A stretch of 40,575 nt of DNA from an uncultured Lachnospiraceae bacterium (GTDB lineage: Bacteria > Bacillota > Clostridia > Lachnospirales > Lachnospiraceae). The notes beneath the pieces were generated by a model that saw only the letters and a program-made list of their open reading frames with translations, made no database searches and had not been told where the DNA came from. Positions 7,465-16,420 of the stretch are shown here, piece after piece; positions within the stretch are counted from its first letter, which is position 1; each line of letters opens with the position of its first letter. The DNA is taken from NCBI GenBank assembly GCA_910588655.1, contig CAJUPJ010000033.1:1-40575 (forward strand). Reading direction: 5' to 3'. A program made the position numbers and the translations under genes.

Positions 7465-9255
7465 TTAGATTTTCTTCTTTGCAATGCCCACTACTTTTCT
7501 TGTATATGCCTCATCATCAAGGCTTAATATGTTATAGGCTTCCTGTTCTGACAGGCTGAATTCATCTTTAAGTATGCTTAATATCCTGTTTTTGCATACT
7601 TTCATATCCCCTTCAATCTCCAAATCCAGTGCCATATCTATATTTTCATCATATTTCTGCAATCCGCGTAATAATGAATCAAGTGCATCAGGGTAATATT
7701 TCATTACAGCATAACTGCTATATGAATCAAGTGCCTGCTGTACTTTCATTACAGTAAGTATTTTATCATACAATTCAGGGTCTTTATCCTGCATTGTAGT
7801 CCCTCTGGCTTCATTATAAGCCTCACTGTACTTTTGTAATGTAAAATACCTTTCTGCCTCTGACTTGCTGGCACTGTATCCAAATATATTTGTTCCAAGG
7901 ATTACACCTGCAAGAAGCAAAGCAGACCCTGCTACTACAATTATAACACCTGCCTTATTAAGCTTGCCAACTACTTCCTGTTCTTCTGCCTCTTTTTCTT
8001 CTTCCTTTTTAGCCTGCTTTTCTGCCTTTTTAGCTGCTTTCTGTTCAGCTTTTTCTGCCTTCTTGGCTGCCTTGGCTGCTTTTTTGGCTTCTTTTGCTTC
8101 TGTGGCGGCCGCCTTTTTAGCTTCCTTTTCTTCTTTTGCCTTCGCTTCCTCTTCTGCTTTAAGGACAGCCTGTTCCTCTTCTTCCTCTTTTGCCTTGCGC
8201 TCTGCCTCAGCAATTTCATCTGTTACAACATTGCCAAATACACGTTTAAAGAAACCTGGTTTCTTTTCTTCTTCCTCTGCTTCCTCCTGTTGTGCATCTG
8301 CTGCTGTTTCACCTGGAACAGCACCTGCCACAGCAGCACCCTGCATCCCAAGGCTGTCTAACATGCCATCAAGCCCGTCACCAGTTTCTTCACTGGTACT
8401 GCCTGGTGGTGTTTCTTCCTCATCAAGCGAACCATTTATATCCAGGCTGTCTAACAGCCCGTCAAGCATAGAATCAATTTCACCACCGCCATCATCTGCA
8501 CTGGCTGGCTCTTCTGCCTGGATTTCTTCCTCTGGTACAGTATCAAATCCTGGAACAATCTCTTCCTCTTCTTCCAGTGGCATCTCTTCTTCACCAGCAT
8601 CAAGTGCAATATCATCAAGCAAGGCTTCTTCTTCCTCTTCACTATCTGCATCTATGCCCAGAGGTTCTTCTTCCAATATAGGTTCTTCTTCCAATATACC
8701 AGTTTCTTCTGGCAAAGGTTCTTCTTCAATGCCTGGTATATCCATATCCAGCCCGTCTGGCTCTCCTGGTTCTTCTGTAATATCTCCACCATCCACACTG
8801 TCCAGCATTGCACTGTCATCCAGTCCTGGTATTATATCCGGGATTTCCTCCCCGGTATCTGGCTCTTCCAGTTCCGCTGGTTCTCCAGGTTCTGGCAGCA
8901 CTGTTTCATCTGCCGGAATATCTGCTGCTGGAATATCTGTTACTTCCTCTTCCTCCTGCACTGGCAGTTCTGTGGCAGCTTCAGCCAGGGTTTCTGTTTC
9001 CCTTGGCTGTTCCTCCTGTACTGTTTCTTCCATAACAGGAAGCGGGATATCTATATTAACATCTAAATCATCTAAACCTGCTGGTTCACTGGCAATATCC
9101 TGAAGGTCTGACAAACCACCCAAATCGCTGATATCACCAAGACCTTCAAGGTTCTGTAAATCATCAAGCTCTACAAAATCTTCAAGGCCTCCAAAGCCAT
9201 CATCACTGCCAGAGCTGTCATTTTCTATCTGGTCTAAATTTTTTTCCTCACTCAA
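7465..9255 (-). CDS. Large acidic single-pass membrane protein, unknown function
   Basis: A 596-aa protein of strongly biased composition. Residues 1-330 are very rich in Glu and Asp, with scattered LDxL/LDGL motifs. About 330-430 is an Ala/Lys/Glu stretch that should form a long charged helix or coiled coil. One hydrophobic segment (VIIVVAGSALLLAGVILG) follows, then a C-terminal domain of about 140 helical residues with a TPR-like look (ERYFTLQKYSEAYNEARG). There is no signal peptide, so the acidic part is probably cytoplasmic and the C-terminal domain outside. The start codon read here is TTG, with GGGAG 12 nt upstream, so the exact start is uncertain. It follows cheV after 64 bp and ends in a clear terminator. 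I do not recognise a named family. Confidence 0.75.
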   Translation of the reverse strand: MSEEKNLDQIENDSSGSDDGFGGLEDFVELDDLQNLEGLGDISDLGGLSDLQDIASEPAGLDDLDVNIDIPLPVMEETVQEEQPRETETLAEAATELPVQEEEEVTDIPAADIPADETVLPEPGEPAELEEPDTGEEIPDIIPGLDDSAMLDSVDGGDITEEPGEPDGLDMDIPGIEEEPLPEETGILEEEPILEEEPLGIDADSEEEEEALLDDIALDAGEEEMPLEEEEEIVPGFDTVPEEEIQAEEPASADDGGGEIDSMLDGLLDSLDINGSLDEEETPPGSTSEETGDGLDGMLDSLGMQGAAVAGAVPGETAADAQQEEAEEEEKKPGFFKRVFGNVVTDEIAEAERKAKEEEEEQAVLKAEEEAKAKEEKEAKKAAATEAKEAKKAAKAAKKAEKAEQKAAKKAEKQAKKEEEKEAEEQEVVGKLNKAGVIIVVAGSALLLAGVILGTNIFGYSASKSEAERYFTLQKYSEAYNEARGTTMQDKDPELYDKILTVMKVQQALDSYSSYAVMKYYPDALDSLLRGLQKYDENIDMALDLEIEGDMKVCKNRILSILKDEFSLSEQEAYNILSLDDEAYTRKVVGIAKKKI

Positions 9256-9319
9256 TTCCCGTTCAATCTCCCTTATAAATTAATGCCTGAAACTGAAAAT
9301 ATCCTGCATATACTGCATT

Positions 9320-10234
9320 TTATGCCCCTGTTGTATTACCTATAAGTTTATCAATAGCACCAACTAACTGGCCAATTTCAGGTTTGGACAACTGTGCATC
9401 TGCGCCAAGCTGTTCCCCTTTGCGCCTCATCTCTGCATTAACAAGTGATGAGAAAATTATCAGCGGGATATGTTTAAGGCTTTCATTTTCTTTAACAAGT
9501 TTTGTAAGCCTGTGCCCATCCATCTGTGGCATTTCTATATCAGTAATAATACATGAAACCTTGTCATCAATATTGCCTTCTGCCATGTATTCCTGGAGTT
9601 TATCCCAGCACTCCTGGCCATTGTCAGTTGTTGTCAGGTTAGTATACCCTGCCTGTTCAAGACAGTTTACAATCATTTTGCTAAGAAGTGCTGAATCTTC
9701 TGCGATAAGGATAGGGCTTTCATTACGGCTTCTGTTCTTCATATGCTCAACATCTGAAACCTTAAGTCCTGTTTCTGGGTTTATCTCAGATACTATTTTC
9801 TCAAAATCAAGAATAATAATAAGTTTTTTATCTATACGGATAATACCTGTTGCCATACCCTCACCAGCAGTATTAATTGTTGAATCTGGTTTTACAATAT
9901 CAGACCATGATACCCTGTGGATTCCAAGTACAGCATTTACATGGAATGCTGTATTAAGCTGGTTAAAATTAGTAACTATGTACATATCATTTGACACTTT
10001 TTCCGGCTTCTCAAGATGCATAACTTCTGCCAGGTCAATTATGGAAATAATTTCATCCCTTGGCATAAATATACCTTCAATCCTTGGGTCTGCATTTGGA
10101 ATAGGTGTAGGTGTCTGGTATGAAATAATCTCACGTATCTTTGCAACATTAATACCATAATAATTATTGCCTACTTTAAATTCCAGAATTTCCAGTTCAT
10201 TAGTTCCACTCTCCAATAAAATTCCTGTTTCCAT
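9320..10234 (-). CDS. cheV: Chemotaxis coupling/response regulator protein CheV
   Basis: A 304-aa fusion of an N-terminal CheW-like domain (about residues 10-155; motifs NNYYGINVAKIREII and GIFMPRDEIISIIDLAE) and a C-terminal receiver domain (about 173-300) with phospho-acceptor Asp232 in CIITDIEMPQMDG and the acidic pair ED (179-180). CheV couples chemoreceptors to CheA and helps adaptation when phosphorylated. The start at 10234 has GGAGG nine bases upstream. The reading frame extends 18 codons further without a ribosome site. No cheA, receptor or flagellar gene is in the window, so its partners lie elsewhere. Confidence 0.93.
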   Translation of the reverse strand: METGILLESGTNELEILEFKVGNNYYGINVAKIREIISYQTPTPIPNADPRIEGIFMPRDEIISIIDLAEVMHLEKPEKVSNDMYIVTNFNQLNTAFHVNAVLGIHRVSWSDIVKPDSTINTAGEGMATGIIRIDKKLIIILDFEKIVSEINPETGLKVSDVEHMKNRSRNESPILIAEDSALLSKMIVNCLEQAGYTNLTTTDNGQECWDKLQEYMAEGNIDDKVSCIITDIEMPQMDGHRLTKLVKENESLKHIPLIIFSSLVNAEMRRKGEQLGADAQLSKPEIGQLVGAIDKLIGNTTGA

Positions 10235-10365
10235 ATGTCCGTACCTCCAATATTTTACCACATGATAGTGGCAATAATCCTGCCGCACTGCGGCATATAT
10301 ATAGATATATCTTTTCCAGAAAACCTTTCTTTAAGAAATATCCCTTTAAGAAATAATATTTCTTA

Positions 10366-11121
10366 TTACTTCTTAATGTTAAAAGCTGCCTCTTTATTTC
10401 CTTTTACAGCCTTTACTACAACATCTTTAACTTTAACAGACGAATCTGCCTGGAATACAAGCACTCCCTTTTTGCTTCCTCCTGCTGCTATCTTTTCATT
10501 AAAGCTTAACAAATCACCTTCTGCAATTGTAAGCATTGCATTTCCATAGCTCTTTCCACCTATAGTAATGGAATAGCTTATGTCTTTCTTTACAAATGCT
10601 GCTTTCTGTGCCTTATTGGAATTATTTTTTACTAAAAACGAAACAATTACAAGTTTCTTTCCGTCATCTGCTGAAATAGATGAAAAGCTTGTGCTTATAT
10701 GTTTCTTTGTAGTAACTGACACAGATTTTACGCTTATTCCTGGAATATTGTATAATTCAGCAGGGCTTACACTTTTTGCAGCAGATACGCCACTGCCGCC
10801 TGTTCCCCCACTGCTCCCTGTACTGCCATTGTTCCCCTGGCTTCCTGTACCCGGCTTTCCATGTGTCCCTCCGCTGCCTGGTGTATTTTCCGGCTCTGGG
10901 ACTGGTGCAAGTGTTGGTGCTGGAGTTGGTTTTGGTGTTGGGTTTAGCACTGATTTATCATAATTAAATGAATACCCATACCGTTCAGAATTGTTTAAAA
11001 CTGCACCTGCAATATACTGGCTTATAATCTGGTTATCCTCATCAGATAAATCAGGAACACTTGCGCAGCCTGTTAAGATTATAGATATTATAAGTGCAGC
11101 AGCAGCCATCCTCTTTTTCAT
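10366..11121 (-). CDS. Lipoprotein with Pro/Gly-rich linker and DUF4352-like domain
   Basis: A 251-aa predicted lipoprotein. The signal peptide runs from MKKRMAAAALIIS to the lipobox LTGC, giving a lipidated Cys and an outer-face location. A Pro/Thr-rich then Gly/Ser-rich linker (about residues 60-115) leads to a C-terminal beta-sandwich-like domain (VKSVSVTTKKH, KLVIVSFLVKNNSNKAQ) that resembles DUF4352-type ligand-free immunoglobulin-like domains. The start at 11121 has GGGGGA upstream, and the earlier in-frame ATG at 11178 would hide the signal peptide. Function is unknown. It lies between a kinase gene and cheV. Confidence 0.8.
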   Translation of the reverse strand: MKKRMAAAALIISIILTGCASVPDLSDEDNQIISQYIAGAVLNNSERYGYSFNYDKSVLNPTPKPTPAPTLAPVPEPENTPGSGGTHGKPGTGSQGNNGSTGSSGGTGGSGVSAAKSVSPAELYNIPGISVKSVSVTTKKHISTSFSSISADDGKKLVIVSFLVKNNSNKAQKAAFVKKDISYSITIGGKSYGNAMLTIAEGDLLSFNEKIAAGGSKKGVLVFQADSSVKVKDVVVKAVKGNKEAAFNIKK

Positions 11122-11156
11122 CCCTTTATCCCCCTGGAAATTATTAAAAATAATCC

Positions 11157-11180
11157 CCATGCCACATTTGTATGGCATGG
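11157..11180 (-). terminator. Hairpin after the HAMP-kinase gene
   Basis: The stem CCATGCCA/TGGCATGG (11157-11164 with 11173-11180) is followed on the minus strand by GGGATTATTTTT. It lies 64 bp past the kinase stop and 36 bp before the lipoprotein start, so it may end the kinase transcript or act in the lipoprotein leader. The T run is weak. Confidence 0.45.
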
Positions 11181-11243
11181 TAATTCTTCAATCATATACA
11201 TCTATATAGTACCATATTCACATCCGGTGCGTCAATGAGAAGA

Positions 11244-12815
11244 TTAAAAAGACTTCATGTCCAGCTCAAACCAGAACTCAACACCATTTCCGCGGTTTTC
11301 AACACCACACTGCCTGTTCATTGAATTCATTATAGCTTTTACAATTGACAGCCCTATGCCGCTTCCCCCATATTCCCTTGTACGTGCCTTGTCAACCTTA
11401 TAAAATTTTATCCATATTTTGTCAAGTTCTTCTTCTGGTATGCAGTTTCCTGTATTAAATACACCCACCCTTACAGCATCTTCCATTTTTTCAATATGGA
11501 CATCTATTTTCATCTCACCTGCTACATGGTTTACTGCATTGCTTATATAATTAGTGACAACTTCTTCAACCATATATTCATCTGCCCAGACATACACAGC
11601 ACCATAATCCGGCATACTGATAACTGCGCCTTTCTGTTCTGCCAGAAGTGCTGCTGAATTTATAACCTGCCTTACTACCTCTGTTATATCAAAGTGTTCA
11701 TATGATAACTGGTTCTTGCCAAACTCTATCTGGTTAAGGGTCAGGAGTTTTTTAACCATCTTGTTCATTTTAACTGCTTCATCAATAATAACCTCACAAT
11801 AAAATTCACGGCTTGCGCTATCATCATTAATATTATCATAAAGCCCTTCTGCATAACCCTGTATCAGTGCAATTGGTGTTTTAAGTTCATGTGACACATT
11901 AGAAAGGAATTCCTTGCGCATCTCATCAATCTGGATTTTTTTCTCAATATCCTTCTGAAGTTCATTATTGGCAGACTTTAATTCAGAAATAGTCTTCTCA
12001 AGTGTTTCAGACAATGTGTTTATACTGCTTCCAAGCACCCCTATTTCATCCTGCGTCGTAACAGGATACCTCACCTCAAAATCCAGTTCTGACATACGTT
12101 TTGCTATTTCTGTAAGTTTAAGCACAGGCTTTGTAAACCCGCTGCTCACAAACACCATAACTATTGCCCCGAATACTATTACACTTAACCCGACATAAAA
12201 TATAAAACTGTTAAATATATTAATATTTTCTGTCATGCTCTGGAAATTAGTGTTTACATATACAAAAGAACCCGACTCAAGCTGCCCGAATAATTCAAGA
12301 TAATAAGAACCTATGCGCTTATCCCAGACTTTACACACAGTATAATTGCCATTATCCTTAATTAATTCCTTTCCTTTTGCACTCTTATAATAGCTCTGGT
12401 CATCCTCCATCCCGGAAATATAATCCAGTGTCTTATCTTTTACGCGTTCTTTCTGGAAATCAGTTATTTTATCAGATGACGGGTAGACATATGTGTAAAA
12501 TATATTTCCAAAAAATTCAGACAGCCTGAATACATATACATTAGCAGCATTATTAGCAGATAAAATTTCAAGCATAAGTGTGCTCTCATCAGAAAGCAGT
12601 TCTGAGCCATTAATATAATCCTGGTCATTTTTCACTATTTCATTTGTCTTTTTAAAATACTCTTCTAACATAGAAATCTTGGTATACTGGTAATATGTTG
12701 GAAGAAACAGTTCATTCATAGACCATATCAGGAATATTGTCATTCCCAGCAAAGCTATCATTATTAATATAAGCTTTGTCTTAATTGATTTTACCCTAAG
12801 ATTATTTTTTGCCAT
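11244..12815 (-). CDS. HAMP-domain sensor histidine kinase
   Basis: A 523-aa membrane kinase. TM1 spans about residues 14-36 and TM2 about 203-226, enclosing an extracytoplasmic sensor of about 165 residues. A HAMP linker (about 227-280), a HisKA domain with phospho-acceptor His309 (SNVSHELKTPIALIQGY) and an HATPase_c domain (N box NYISNAVNH, G box GGSGIGLSIVKAI) follow. The start overlaps closely with the MFS gene, whose stop is only 17 bp upstream, so the two are probably co-transcribed. No response regulator is adjacent. The best partner candidate is the OmpR-type regulator at 18668-19351, 6 kb away on the same strand. The signal sensed is unknown. Confidence 0.92.
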   Translation of the reverse strand: MAKNNLRVKSIKTKLILIMIALLGMTIFLIWSMNELFLPTYYQYTKISMLEEYFKKTNEIVKNDQDYINGSELLSDESTLMLEILSANNAANVYVFRLSEFFGNIFYTYVYPSSDKITDFQKERVKDKTLDYISGMEDDQSYYKSAKGKELIKDNGNYTVCKVWDKRIGSYYLELFGQLESGSFVYVNTNFQSMTENINIFNSFIFYVGLSVIVFGAIVMVFVSSGFTKPVLKLTEIAKRMSELDFEVRYPVTTQDEIGVLGSSINTLSETLEKTISELKSANNELQKDIEKKIQIDEMRKEFLSNVSHELKTPIALIQGYAEGLYDNINDDSASREFYCEVIIDEAVKMNKMVKKLLTLNQIEFGKNQLSYEHFDITEVVRQVINSAALLAEQKGAVISMPDYGAVYVWADEYMVEEVVTNYISNAVNHVAGEMKIDVHIEKMEDAVRVGVFNTGNCIPEEELDKIWIKFYKVDKARTREYGGSGIGLSIVKAIMNSMNRQCGVENRGNGVEFWFELDMKSF

Positions 12816-12832
12816 ATTTTATATTATTGTCC

Positions 12833-14074
12833 TTATTCCTCCACTTTGTGTGATAATATCTTCATTAGTAATAATATTACCACAACAAATACAATAAGTC
12901 CAATTCCAATAGATGAAAAAACTGTGTCCATGCCCCATATATCCGCCAGCGCCCCTGCTGCTGGAAACATTATTATCATGGCAGCAGAGAAAAATAAACT
13001 GTCCACAGAAACCAGTGTTGCCCTCTGCCCTGATGGTATAAGCCTGTTCAGTTCATCTGACTGTACAGGGTAAAGCAAAGAGTCCGAAAAGCTTGCTGCC
13101 ATAAATAAAACCACTGACAGGATAATATTATTAAAGCCATAGCCTACAAAGGCAAATGCTATTAAAAGTGAGGCAGCAGTTATTATTTTCCTGCCATATC
13201 TGTTATAAAGCCTGCTGCTGGATAATGCACCAATACATGAGCCTGCGCCTGCCAGAAGCAGTATAACCCCTATTTGTATTTTATTATAACCAAGGTCTTT
13301 ATAATACTGCTGGCTATAGAAAAATAAAATGGTCTGTGATGCAAAAACCACGGCATAATAAACTATAATTTTTAATATACGTATATCTGACTTTATTATA
13401 TTATAACTTGTTTTAAAATGCTGCCTGACAGTTTCCGCAATTTCCATATTCTTCCATACATGTTTATTTTCAGGCTTATTTTCCCCTTCTGCATTTTCTG
13501 TAACAGGTGCTTCAGTAATAAATAAAACCTGTACAGCAGCCAGTAAAGCTATTATAAGACATGCACTGTAACACCAGAAATATGAATACTCTGCAAGGAC
13601 TGCCCCTGCAACCGTTGCAATGCCCTGTGACACTTCAATAATAACATTGCGCCTGCCAGAAATACGCATATACTCACGTTCCCTGCCAATATATTTCAGG
13701 CTGTCATAAACAAGTGCTTCCTCTGAACCTGAATTAAAATTATTTCCTAATGCCTGGATTGCAAAACCTAATGCAAAATACCAGAAACTTCTTGAAAACA
13801 GCATAATAATACATGAAACCGCAATACAAACCCTTCCAAGCACCATGCTTCTTTTTCTTCCAAGCAAATCTGCTATTGCCCCCGAAGGTATTTCAAATAT
13901 TATGCTTGTTGCGTGGTAAATGCCTTCAACAATTCCTGTTTCTGCCATACTAAGCCCACAGTAAGCAAGATAAAGCACCCAGACTGAACTCTGCATATTC
14001 AGGTTTGTGATAAATGTGTTTATATAGTCCAGTACTATATTTCTTTTTAATTTATTATATAATTTAATATCCAT
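12833..14074 (-). CDS. MFS transporter, drug-efflux-like
   Basis: A 413-aa protein with about 12 hydrophobic segments. The loop 2-3 motif of the major facilitator superfamily is seen as FEIPSGAIADLLGRKRS, and a matching half-way signature as YNRYGRKIITAASLL. This group in Firmicutes is usually annotated as a multidrug or unknown-substrate exporter. The ribosome site GAAGGAA lies about 8 nt before the ATG. The 300-bp leader upstream contains a short ORF with a good ribosome site and a rho-independent terminator, an arrangement known from attenuation-controlled resistance genes. Substrate cannot be told. Confidence 0.9.
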   Translation of the reverse strand: MDIKLYNKLKRNIVLDYINTFITNLNMQSSVWVLYLAYCGLSMAETGIVEGIYHATSIIFEIPSGAIADLLGRKRSMVLGRVCIAVSCIIMLFSRSFWYFALGFAIQALGNNFNSGSEEALVYDSLKYIGREREYMRISGRRNVIIEVSQGIATVAGAVLAEYSYFWCYSACLIIALLAAVQVLFITEAPVTENAEGENKPENKHVWKNMEIAETVRQHFKTSYNIIKSDIRILKIIVYYAVVFASQTILFFYSQQYYKDLGYNKIQIGVILLLAGAGSCIGALSSSRLYNRYGRKIITAASLLIAFAFVGYGFNNIILSVVLFMAASFSDSLLYPVQSDELNRLIPSGQRATLVSVDSLFFSAAMIIMFPAAGALADIWGMDTVFSSIGIGLIVFVVVILLLMKILSHKVEE

Positions 14075-14130
14075 ATGTAATTCCTTCTTTCCATCAATTT
14101 CCCATCTGCACAGGCTGGAATTTTATATAC

Positions 14131-14162
14131 AAAAAACAGCCTGGAAAATACTGCCAGACTGT
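14131..14162 (-). terminator. Rho-independent terminator in the MFS leader (candidate attenuator)
   Basis: On the minus strand the stem ACAGTCTGG/CCAGGCTGT (one G-U pair) has a 9-nt loop and is followed by TTTTT then G. It lies 57 bp before the MFS start and downstream of the short ORF. The 3' arm contains CAGGCTG, which is complementary to CAGCCTG inside the short ORF, so an alternative antiterminator pairing is possible. Confidence 0.6.
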
Positions 14163-14208
14163 ATATGGAATTACTACGGTATTTTTATATATCCATTTTT
14201 CATAACAA

Positions 14209-14313
14209 TTATGGGTAAAAAAGAGCGCAGTAATCCCATAAACATAAAAAAGTGCATGTTTTTGATACTGAACTGCTGCTACAGCAGGCTGGTGAATACC
14301 CAAAACCTTCCAT
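14209..14313 (-). CDS. Short Cys-rich ORF, candidate leader peptide
   Basis: A 34-codon ORF beginning MEGFGYSPACCSSSS, with five Cys in all and a Trp near the C-terminus. The ribosome site GGAGG is 8 nt from the ATG, as good as that of any large gene here. The ORF ends about 47 nt before a terminator hairpin, which in turn precedes the MFS gene. A possible promoter (TTGTTT, then a TATA-like box) lies at about 14350-14380. It may be a leader peptide for ribosome-mediated attenuation; a small secreted or modified peptide is less likely because no modification gene is near. A longer overlapping frame (14094-14369) lacks a ribosome site. Confidence 0.4.
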   Translation of the reverse strand: MEGFGYSPACCSSSSVSKTCTFLCLWDYCALFYP

Positions 14314-14378
14314 GCTGCGTCCCTCCTTCCATAACCATTATATTTTATATATTTTTTATTATAAAACAAATTCTATTT

Positions 14379-15086
14379 CTATCCCACAAAATAATCAGAA
14401 CCATTTACTGATAAAATATGGTTATCTTTCCAGTACAATTCCATTCCCTTATATCCGCCCCATTCACCTGAATACACACAATGCGGCTTCTTAGATACCT
14501 TTATAAAGTATAAATCAATTACTGGTTCTGTATTACAGACATTAACAAATACAGCACCACCCAGAGCCCCCTGGTCACTGTCCACAACCTCTGCTTTATA
14601 TTCCCTGTCTGGCGAATATTCCACATGTACAACCCTGTCAATGCCAAAACCACTAAACAGGCAGTCAAGAAGCGAAATAAAACATATAGGAATAAAAAAT
14701 ATTATACAGGATAAAGATACTATTACTTTCCTCTTTACCTGCTTTATGCTTTGTAACATATAAACTAAAACACATATAAAACAAACCGGCATACACAACG
14801 CCGTAAACTTCCATCCAGCAGGAATTATATAGCAAATCCAGTTTATAAGCGGCATTAATGGCATAAACAAAATACACAAAGCTTCTATCTTTGTTAATGC
14901 AGCATCCTTCACAAAAAATGAATTTACAGCCACTGCCAGCGAAATGGCAGCAGTTAAAAGTGCATAAGCATGGTAACTGTATATACATATTGAATAACCT
15001 GTTGTTAAATTAACCAGTGAAACTGCTGGTATTGCCAGATATATGGAAAACAGCAGGAATGGCAGGATATGGGCTGCCTTTTTCAA
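14379..15086 (-). CDS. Membrane protein with DUF5412-like C-terminal domain
   Basis: A 235-aa protein with five or so hydrophobic segments in residues 1-150 and a soluble C-terminal domain of about 75 residues. That domain carries the pattern EYSPDREYKAEVVDSDQGAL, which recalls DUF5412. The start codon is TTG with GGAGGG upstream. It stands alone: 304 bp before the MFS start and divergent from the frameshifted plus-strand gene, with a palindromic repeat element between. Function unknown. Confidence 0.7.
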   Translation of the reverse strand: MKKAAHILPFLLFSIYLAIPAVSLVNLTTGYSICIYSYHAYALLTAAISLAVAVNSFFVKDAALTKIEALCILFMPLMPLINWICYIIPAGWKFTALCMPVCFICVLVYMLQSIKQVKRKVIVSLSCIIFFIPICFISLLDCLFSGFGIDRVVHVEYSPDREYKAEVVDSDQGALGGAVFVNVCNTEPVIDLYFIKVSKKPHCVYSGEWGGYKGMELYWKDNHILSVNGSDYFVG

Positions 15087-15182
15087 ATAACCACCCTCCT
15101 GTCTTTACACAAAACTATAAAACAGGGTAAATAAATATTAGCTAAAGTATATCACTAAAATGTTTATAAAGCAAGTTGCAGC

Positions 15183-15756
15183 ATAATCTATTATCCTTTA
15201 TTGGATGACGGACGCAGGGTTTCCCAGTGTTCCACTAAATTATTCCATGCCAGGGCACGCTTCCGCTGCGTTAGCCCACGCAACGGCACGTAAAACCTGC
15301 TGTTACCGCCAGAAATACAAAAAACACAATAAATATTATAACTGTAAATTATATTGTGGTACAGATGATTTAGACGCACGAAAGCTACTGAATATCCCCA
15401 TTATATAAATTTATATAATAATTACTACTTCATTGAATAATAAGTGACTAGCAAAATCATCCTCCAGCCCCCAATACAGTTATCTTATTATTCTTGATTT
15501 TACAATGGATTTGTGGTGACAGGTTTCGCGTGCCATGATGCCAGTAATATTCCGTACAGGGGTACTTTGAGCCCGCCGGCATTTAAGGACATATATCCCA
15601 GGGGAAACGTAAGTTTCATCCGGGATATATGGGCTTTATGTGCCGCTGCGTGGCTCATCGTAGCGGAAGCGTACCCCTGTACGGAATATTGCTGGCTCTG
15701 GCACAGAAACCGTCCGTCCGCCAATCTACACAAACACAAGATAACTGTAAATTATC
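15183..15756. repeat. Large palindromic element, copy A (hairpin 1 truncated)
   Basis: This is a 574-bp non-coding element. Its right end is GATAACTGTAAATTATC (15740-15756); the left end (about 15183) is a decayed version. The first hairpin keeps only its left arm (about 15225-15290) and jumps straight to the spacer, so the right arm is deleted. The central hairpin (about 15366-15463; AGATGATTT with AAATCATCC) and second hairpin (about 15537-15695) are complete, with a tip built on CATATATCCC/GGGATATATG. About 75% or more of the bases align with copies B and C. It fills the divergent gap between 15086 and 15837. No transposase is inside. Confidence 0.85.
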
Positions 15757-15772
15757 ATATATTTTAATTTAG

Positions 15773-15801
15773 TAGACAATCCCAAACCATTGTATTATAA
15801 T
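15773..15801 (+). promoter_or_regulatory. Sigma-A promoter for the frameshifted gene
   Basis: TAGACA (15773-15778), a 17-bp spacer and TATAAT (15796-15801) predict a start near 15808, about 29 nt before the ATG at 15837. It begins 17 bp after the end of repeat copy A. Confidence 0.7.
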
Positions 15802-15836
15802 ATTTTTAACATTAACAAAGGATTGGAGGAATTGAA

Positions 15837-16350
15837 ATGAATAAGCCTAAAAAAAAATTATTTTTTCCCAGAAAATGAATACACACGGTATGTTATTGGA
15901 CGTTTTAGCAATGAAGAATTTGTTCCACGTATGCTTGAAGAGTATAGTAATCTTGCTAGTGACAGCCCCCAAATCAGTGAATTTTATAAGCAAGGGGACT
16001 GGACTGTTATCCCATGTCCTATAGAGAAGATAAACAGAGGATGTTTTTTAGATTTAGCTGGCTGGCTGACACAGGAAAATGAGGAAGCATTTGCCATAGC
16101 ATTACACCCTGAAAGAAGTTATTTTTCCAGAAGAGATGCATTAAACAAGTTTGGTGATACAGCTTTCGTAGGGTTTGATGATGGGAATATTATTACATGG
16201 CATTACCCGCAGGGACTTATTGATGATAATGCATATTCCAAAGTAAAACCGGAAATACTGGAATTTACAAATATTCCTTCTAAATGTAATTGCAAAGAAT
16301 TCTTAGAGTTTATTGGTGCTGGGGAATTAACTGCACATTTTAAGCTTTAA
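15837..16350 (+). CDS. Orphan protein, frameshifted at an A9 tract
   Basis: An ATG at 15837 with GGAGGA nine bases upstream opens a frame that stops after 13 codons. An A9 run at 15849-15857 lies in codons 5-7. Removing one A joins this start to the long frame that ends at 16350, giving a natural sequence MNKPKKNYFFPENEYTRYV and a protein of about 170 aa. Without the shift only an internal ATG at 15931 is available (139 aa) and it lacks a convincing ribosome site. Promoter and ribosome site are intact. The cause may be a recent mutation, phase variation, polymerase slippage or a sequencing error. The protein is soluble, acidic and of no family I recognise; its size and isolated setting recall immunity-type proteins, but this is weak. 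Confidence 0.65.
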
Positions 16351-16357
16351 CTGGCAT

Positions 16358-16391
16358 ACCCTGCAGAAATGTTTTTGCATTTTTGCAGGGT
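16358..16391. terminator. Convergent hairpin between two genes
   Basis: A 14-bp stem (ACCCTGCAGAAATG with its complement, one G-U) closes a 6-nt loop seven bases past the stop of the plus-strand gene and 30 bp from the stop of the minus-strand gene. The T tract is poor on both sides. Confidence 0.5.
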
Positions 16392-16420
16392 GTCCCCGGT
16401 TTTATAATATACTTTTTCTG

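Noticed and set aside
7865..9103. 412-aa Ser-rich open frame on the plus strand
   Set aside because: It is the antisense shadow of the Glu-rich coding region (GAA/GAG read backwards gives Ser codons), with no ribosome site or domain.
14094..14369. 91-codon open frame on the minus strand in the MFS leader
   Set aside because: It overlaps the better supported 34-codon ORF, has no ribosome site and shows no recognisable protein character.
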